Shown here: in pieces, positions 58,900 to 64,000 of the stretch
How positions within the stretch are numbered: position 1 is the first letter of the stretch
How the letters are laid out: every line of letters begins with the position of its first letter
Assembly (NCBI GenBank): GCA_039111635.1
Contig: JBCAQO010000003.1
Location: 496,001-560,000, forward strand
DNA length: 64,000 bases
DNA from: Heterobasidion occidentale
Lineage: Eukaryota; Basidiomycota; Agaricomycetes; Russulales; Bondarzewiaceae
Direction of reading: 5' to 3'
The notes under the pieces: model-generated
What the model was told of the DNA's origin: nothing
Seen by the model: the letters and a program-made list of their open reading frames with translations, nothing else
Database searches by the model: none
Translations under genes and position numbers: made by a program

Positions 58900-59311
58900 A
58901 TGCACCTCCTGAACTTGTGTCTCTTTGTCCTTGCCCAGATCTGGATGGCCTCTGCGCAATTTCAATTCTTCGACGGGATGTTCGGGCAGCGGCAACAGCA
59001 GCAACAGCAGCCCTCTGGAGCATCACAATGGGCAACGCACGCAGACAGCAGTGCGCATCATCTATCTATACATTGCGTTGTTAGTCAACTATCTCACAAA
59101 TTGCCACGTTGCAGCGTCGTGCTCTGAATACCTCTGTCCGGCAACGCTGGCGTGTGTAGCCACACCAGAAGAGTGCCCCTGTCCTCACGTTCAGGACGTT
59201 AAGTGCATCGTCCCTGACGGCCAGGATAGAGATCATGGGACCGTTTTGTGCGTGAGGGGAGGGAGCGACTGTGCTGCGGTCGAGCAGTTGGGCAAAAAGT
59301 TCACAAAGTGA
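58900..59311 (+). CDS. LCL2-like secreted protein (long chronological lifespan 2)
   Basis: Two exons, 58900-59050 and 59115-59311, 115 residues with phase agreeing. A signal peptide [19 protein letters not shown] is followed by [19 protein letters not shown], the LCL2 pattern of FDxxFG plus Gln run. Then [23 protein letters not shown] and [10 protein letters not shown], with eight conserved cysteines. The end is [14 protein letters not shown]2 is linked genetically to ER-associated degradation and lifespan in yeast; the molecular role is unknown. Confidence 0.9.
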
Positions 59312-59895
59312 ATGTCTTGGCCGGCTGTGAGGATCGTAGTGGCCTATGTATGTGAGTGGTGCTTGAGCGACATCAATGAGAACCTTGTTCTACGCGCATC
59401 GATTGTTGACTACGATGCATAGGTCAGAATGTACCATGTATTGGCTCTTTGACGGTGCAAATTTCAATTCAACTGGTGCGTCCTGCTACCTGAGCATTGC
59501 AGCCAGAGGAGCTGCGCACGTTGCCAAGCTATGGACCAAGGAAATCGGTGAGCTGAATGGTCGTGTATTCCCATGATGCCACGACACTGCATCCTCGAGA
59601 TTGTCTAAATCGGGGACCATCATCTCAGGAGCTCAACATTTTTGATTTTGCAAGCGCGACACGATGCGTTCAGCCTCGGTAGCTTCAAGCGCGCTGTGCA
59701 TATGTAAGGAAGACACAGAAGATTCTGCCTCAAATGGACATTGCGGGTCTTAATTTGCAGATCGGTCTTTGCTTCCGCTCTGACACGCAGCTTGGAAGAG
59801 GCTGTGAGCTATGCGTGATTCTCAGGCTGAGCACATAAAAGTTGGACGGAATGGATTTGTGCTGCTCACCGAGTCTTTCAATTCACTCATACAGC
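59312..59895. other. Intergenic between LCL2 and the PEBP-like gene
   Basis: About 580 bp. A 66-codon open frame at 59376-59576 has no support. Otherwise nothing recognised. Confidence 0.45.
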
Positions 59896-60902
59896 ATGCT
59901 TGTCTCTGTGGTCGCTTTACAATTGCTTTTCGCGTTGCGTGGCGCTGCGAGACGCGACCGCGATGACCATGATCCTTCTGACCCTACGGACGTGACGATC
60001 CCAATCGTCGAAAAAGCCTTCGACAATGCACGCATCGTCCCCGATGTTTTGTCATCGTTCACGCCTACCTCGATACTGGACGTTGATTTCATAGATCCCG
60101 ACTCGTCGAAACTAGAGTTACATTCCGTGACGCCTGGTATCCAATTGTCTATGGAGCGTGAGTCAAGTCCTGTTCACTTAGAATTGTGCCAACAAGGTCT
60201 CACACTGTCGGATTTAGAGACCCTTCTTGCACCTAGATTCTCGCTTTCTACGAACGACACATCGCTCGTGAACGAGAAATTCGTGATCGCGCTAGTGGAC
60301 CCAGATGCCCCTACCCCGCAAAATAGGTCGCTATCGCAGTTCCGTCATTTTTTGGGGGGTGACTTTCACCTAGACGGGAGCTCGACGATCCACGCGCCCC
60401 TCGTGAATTCCAGCGCTGCGCTCACAGAATACGTCAATCCCACTCCTCCCGTAGGATCTGATGCTCATCGGTAAGCCCTTCGCATCGCCCCAATTCTGAT
60501 CTAGACTGATCGTTCGTGCGACGCCTCAGATATGTCATACTTCTGTTCGTCCAACCGACGAACTTCGACACTGTGGCGCCAAATTTTGTCGCCCCTTCGA
60601 CTCCCCGGCCGAACTTCGATTTGGCAACGTTTGTGGAAGAAGCCGGCCTGGGCGCTCCCATCGCAGGCACGTTCTTCCTGACGAGGGCCGATGTTGATGG
60701 GGGCACCTCGTCTGGAGGGATTGGCGCACCTGCTACTGCTACGAACACCATCGTCGTAGCTTCAAGTCCAAGTGCTGGTGGACGCACTGTGCCAACTTCT
60801 CTTGGTAGTACGAGCGGGGCGAATGCGAGATTCATGAAGGGCATTAAGGGAGAGTTTGGACGTGCATGTCTTGTCTTCGTGGCATCTCTTTTTGTCCTGT
60901 GA
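59896..60902 (+). CDS. Secreted PEBP-like protein, probably GPI-anchored
   Basis: Phosphatidylethanolamine-binding-like protein. Two exons, 59896-60470 and 60530-60902, 315 residues. I chose the ATG at 59896 because it gives a signal peptide (MLVSVVALQLLFALRGAA); an in-frame ATG at 59842 would bury it. IVPDVLSSFTPTSILDVDF, KFVIALVDPDAPTPQNRSLSQ (the PEBP DPDAP motif) and FRHFLGGDFH follow. Next are TEYVNPTPPVGSDAHR joined to YVILLFVQP (the HRY motif), then NFDLATFVEEAGLGAPIAGTFF. The tail is Gly/Ser/Thr-rich and ends hydrophobic (CLVFVASLFVL), which fits a GPI signal. Confidence 0.87.
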
Positions 60903-61098
60903 TATTAGCAAACAATTATAGAAAGCGAGCTACCTCGTCGTTTTAGCATGACAGAGCATCATGAAGCGCGACGAAACCATAACCTGAATTTTGTTGTTGT
61001 GCTGTGGCGCGTACTGACGCGTCTTCAACTTCAACCTCTTCCACCGATCAAGCCTGCTCTACAATTTCATCTATTGTCTTCAGCTTTGTACAATATAT

Positions 61099-61594
61099 AA
61101 TGGCTGCCCCACGACCGACGGTGAGCTTGGTATTCTTTCCCTCCCCCTTTTGAGTCTGAGAAAGCGTTACTGTCGTAGTCCAAGCTTCCCCTGGTGCGAA
61201 CCGTATTCTTTTCGTCAAGAACTTGAACTATCAGATTACTGGAGAGGACCTCTACGATCTCTTTGGGCGCTATGGCAGCATAAGACAAATACGAATCGGA
61301 AACGAGCAGAAGACGAAGGGTACCGCGTTCGTAGTATTCGAGGATGTGATGGATGTACGTCTTTTCATCTGGCATTCTCATCTCACCATCATGTATTGGC
61401 TGACATATGCGTATGAATAGGCTAAAAACGCCCTTGACCACTTGAACGGTTTCCATTTGCAAGAGCGCTACATTGTCGTGCTTTACCATATGCCGTCGAA
61501 GCAGGATGCGGCAGCAGCGAAAGCGGAGCTGGCGCGTAGAGAGGAGGAATTGGCTCAGTTGAAGAAAAAGCACGACATTCATGACGAGGATTGA
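61099..61594 (+). CDS. Splicing factor SF3b 14 kDa subunit (SF3B6/p14)
   Basis: RRM protein that contacts the branch-point adenosine in U2 snRNP. It reads MAAPRPT, then ANRILFVKNLNYQITGEDL (RNP2), YDLFGRYGSIRQIRIG and KGTAFVVFEDVMD (RNP1). An intron (gtacgt...aatag) leads to AKNALDHLNGFHLQER and YIVVLYHMPSKQD. A Lys/Glu tail ends KKKHDIHDED. Exon borders 2/3 keep the frame. Between exon 1 (ending CCGACG at 61119) and exon 2 (starting near 61181) the obvious GT-AG pair leaves the frame off by one, so either a different border is used or a base is wrong. Confidence 0.9.
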
Positions 61595-62030
61595 GTAGCA
61601 TGAATCCTGAGTGTCAAGATCTGGTATGTCTATCGCGTTGCTTTCGTGTTTGCTTTGTGACGTTGCTATACTATCTCATCTTTTCTTTCTGAACAGATCC
61701 CTTCGTCTAGCTTCTTCGCTTTGTATCACTGCCCCTAATTCTTACTGTATTCTCTTTCAAGTGATCTGTGTAACACGGGTTTCCTGCTTTGCTACCTCTT
61801 GACGCACACGCCTCCAATCTATCGTTTTGCGGATCAAGCATCTAGGTTCATTCACAAGAAACGACATGATATGACACGTATGTGGTCTACAACGTACAGC
61901 TCGACGACTACTCAATGGTTTTCTTCTTAGATATTCAGAGCGAGCACAGAATGAAACGAAGCCTCATTTCACAATACAATCCATCATGCCTCCACATCAG
62001 CAATTGCGTTCCTTACATGTCATCCTAGGT
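61595..62030. other. Intergenic 3' of SF3b14
   Basis: 435 bp between convergent ends. No feature recognised. Confidence 0.45.
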
Positions 62031-62262
62031 TCACATCTTGTGCATCAAAGAGGCGCATGCGGGGCACCAGTCATCGATATGCGGAGCTGAAAGCCTTTGA
62101 GTCTCGAAGAGAAGGCGAAGAAATTCGACTCACTGTACTGTTGCGGGAATTGGTGGCTGCATGTATCAGTCAGGTATCCGTTTTCAAGGCGATCACAGAA
62201 AGCACTCACTATTGCCAGCACGTTTGTGTGCACTTGGAACACCGGCCGGGGTGAGTGCTGCT
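62031..62262 (-). CDS. Tentative small spliced gene with paired CxxC motifs (3' exons)
   Basis: Three minus-strand exons join with good borders. The first (to a donor gtgagtgc near 62210) reads GRCSKCTQTCWQY. The second, about 22 nt (acceptor tacatgcag, donor gtgagtcg), gives HQFPQQYT. The third (acceptor ctttcag) gives PHIDDWCPACASLMHKM and a TGA at 62031-62033. Two CxxC pairs plus a third Cys suggest a small zinc-ribbon protein. Upstream exons are unsure: candidates at 62282-62304 and 62320-62373 (with CSRC) have splice borders but their phases do not fully agree. I do not recognise the family. Confidence 0.35.
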
Positions 62263-62399
62263 AAACTTACAGCGAACTGACTCGCAGACGATCTAGGGTT
62301 CAAAGGTTAGCAAAGTTGCACCTCGCATACGCAACGCGAGCACACTTCTTCATCGGGCTGATGATGCAACATCGTCTGATGAGTGGATCATGCAGCCAT

Positions 62400-64000
62400 G
62401 AACGTAGGACTGACTGACCAAGGCAACCGCATGCTCGCATCTATCGCGATCAGCTTTATCAGCTTCTTGACTCCCTGGAGCAACAAGAGACTCGCCTGAG
62501 ATAGAAATTCGTAACTCTACTGACAACAATCAGCACGAAAATGGGAGGAGTATACGATGGCATGACTGACCTACGCCAGTAACACATTGCAGGAAATATA
62601 GTGGAGAGAGGATAGCTTGGTCCTCACCGAACGTCAAGTATTCCATTTTATAGGTGACCAGGCCTACCATCATCGTGTTTTTTTTTGCCCGGCCCCACCG
62701 TCCCACTCGTGCCCCGCATACGACCATAAACAGGTATGCAATCCAATCGTGGAAGCGAATACGATGACAGCCGCTTGGCATGAACGCGTGTACGCGAGTA
62801 CTACACAGGCCCTCCATGCAAGTTTTTGACAAAGTGCAGCCAGGAAAAGGAAGAGAGAATAGACCGGCGAAGGCTTCCGATTATCTTGATGAGACGGAAA
62901 TGAAAGACTGCATTGTTTCCGTCAACGACATCCCGTCCATTCGAGAATGCCGTGCTCATTCATGGGCGCACATTTGCCATCTATGATAAGCGTAGGGCCT
63001 AGGATCTTGATGTGTATCCACTGGGACACACAAGGTTCGGCGACCATGACCGAGTTCATGAACAGCAAACAGTACCGCGGAAGACCTGATTTATCTCGGT
63101 GAATAGGTATCGCTCGATTCAGTGCTCTCTGGACACGAGACTAGCGGGTTCCTAGCTGCGAAGACCGAAGAGCCAGTCCAGTGTCTCAATAGGATGCTTT
63201 GATGACACCGTCTCAAACAAGTCAAGCTAGTCTTTCCGTGAGTCCGTGATATGCTATGATGTGTACGTGCTCAAAAATAGATATCTGACAGGTGGAACAA
63301 GCGAGGGTGCGCCATCTGGAGGAGAGAACTCCCCAGGCTCGTGTGAAACATACATAATAGAAGAAGCCCGAACATGTAAACGAGCCTGGTTGAGAACCGG
63401 CGGGAGGCCTACTTACTAACACCTTGATGATGTTTTCCAGATGGCCCCGCAGATGCTGTCTTACCTCTTGAGAAGCCGCCTCAAGGTAAGCAGACCCACA
63501 TTTGATCTACTAGGGAGATTTGGAGGAAGGGCTAACGCAAACGTCGAAAAGGGACATCTCGCCCGACCTTTCGGATGACGGCAACAGACTAGGCATCTTG
63601 TCGACCAAGGCGGTTAAAGCGGGTGTTGGATCAATCATGTGCAACCATGGCCGCTGAAGTGCCGTTCATGGTTTTCTCCAATTTTACAGACGGAAGGCGT
63701 GATACCGCACGAAAACGCTCGGCCGCCATTCCGAGAATCTGGAGGCTAATTTGGCAAGGATGGTTCCTTGGCTCTAAATCATAACATCGGAGTATAAGCG
63801 CACGCTGGCAACAAGTCTGCTGGTAAGTACGAGGAGTTGTTGCGTGGTCTTCTTTCAACTGTCACAATAGTCCACAGCCTTGGAGGGCTGTGATGAACAT
63901 CGCCCGCAATTGGCAAGTCAATGCAAAGTGCCACGGTTGTGTGAGATACCTGAGCATTATCGCCAATTTTCCGTGTCGCTGACTATAGGGCTGCGGAAAG
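62400..64000. other. Terminal 1.6 kb without a supportable gene
   Basis: Only short frames that do not join by splicing. One ATG-donor piece at 63441-63485 (MAPQMLSYLLRSRLK then gtaag) has nothing to connect to. No repeat or transposon end recognised. Confidence 0.4.

Noticed and set aside
61067..61582. 171-codon minus-strand open frame
   Set aside because: It is the antisense shadow of the SF3b14 gene, whose sense exons are clearly homologous.

Overview
The window reads as nuclear DNA of a filamentous basidiomycete, most likely an Agaricomycete (Polyporales-like). Genes are short, closely packed and on both strands. They are interrupted by many 45-75 nt GT-AG introns, and the families present (eIF3f, THO/TEX1, lipin, Btz, VAC14, RRN3, TOM7, LCL2, SF3b14) have clear fungal counterparts. 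Lineage-typical multicopy families are also here: DUF6533 membrane proteins, the fungal-expanded kinase-like family, and an F-box-like 'ISGSNALQF' family.

Layout. 1-9.2 kb is accessory and disordered. It holds a partial DUF6533 gene, a 100-N scaffold gap (802-901), an AFG1-like exon relic, two tandem kinase relics, then intact eIF3f (-) and NDUFB9 (+), and a second, longer DUF6533 copy whose 3' 800 bp repeats bases 1-801. 9.6-31.7 kb is a housekeeping block: TEX1/THOC3 (-), a large seven-TM protein (+), lipin/PAH1 (-), epoxide hydrolase (+), Btz/CASC3-like (+), an AIF/AMID-type oxidoreductase (+), a sedolisin protease (+) and UreF (-). 31.7-49.5 kb holds AFG1 ATPase (+), a kinase relic, F-box-like copy 1 (-), ribosomal protein uL1 (+), a mitochondrial unknown (-), a Siw14-like/tyrosine phosphatase (+), VAC14 (-), GH3 beta-glucosidase (-) and an RNF220-like RING protein (+). 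50-61.6 kb holds TOM7 (-), F-box-like copy 2 (+), RRN3 (+), an Hsp20/CS-like unknown (-), F-box-like copy 3 (+), LCL2 (+), a secreted PEBP-like protein (+) and SF3b14 (+). The last 2.4 kb holds one tentative small CxxC gene and otherwise nothing I can support.

How the genes relate. There is no biosynthetic or defence cluster. Most genes are independent housekeeping functions: translation (eIF3f, uL1), mRNP handling (TEX1, Btz, SF3b14), Pol I initiation (RRN3), mitochondria (NDUFB9, TOM7, AFG1), lipid/endolysosome (lipin, VAC14) and degradation (GH3, sedolisin). Many are divergent pairs with 150-400 bp shared promoters.

Main cautions. Single-base frameshifts appear in several otherwise conserved genes, including the essential eIF3f, which points to residual indel errors in the assembly. 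The sedolisin has the most, so true decay there is not excluded. The near-identical 800 bp repeat ending exactly at the N gap looks like a misplaced allele or a collapsed duplication. I did not find a convincing wholly new system. The best candidates for novelty are the F-box-like family, the long-loop 7-TM protein and the small CxxC gene.
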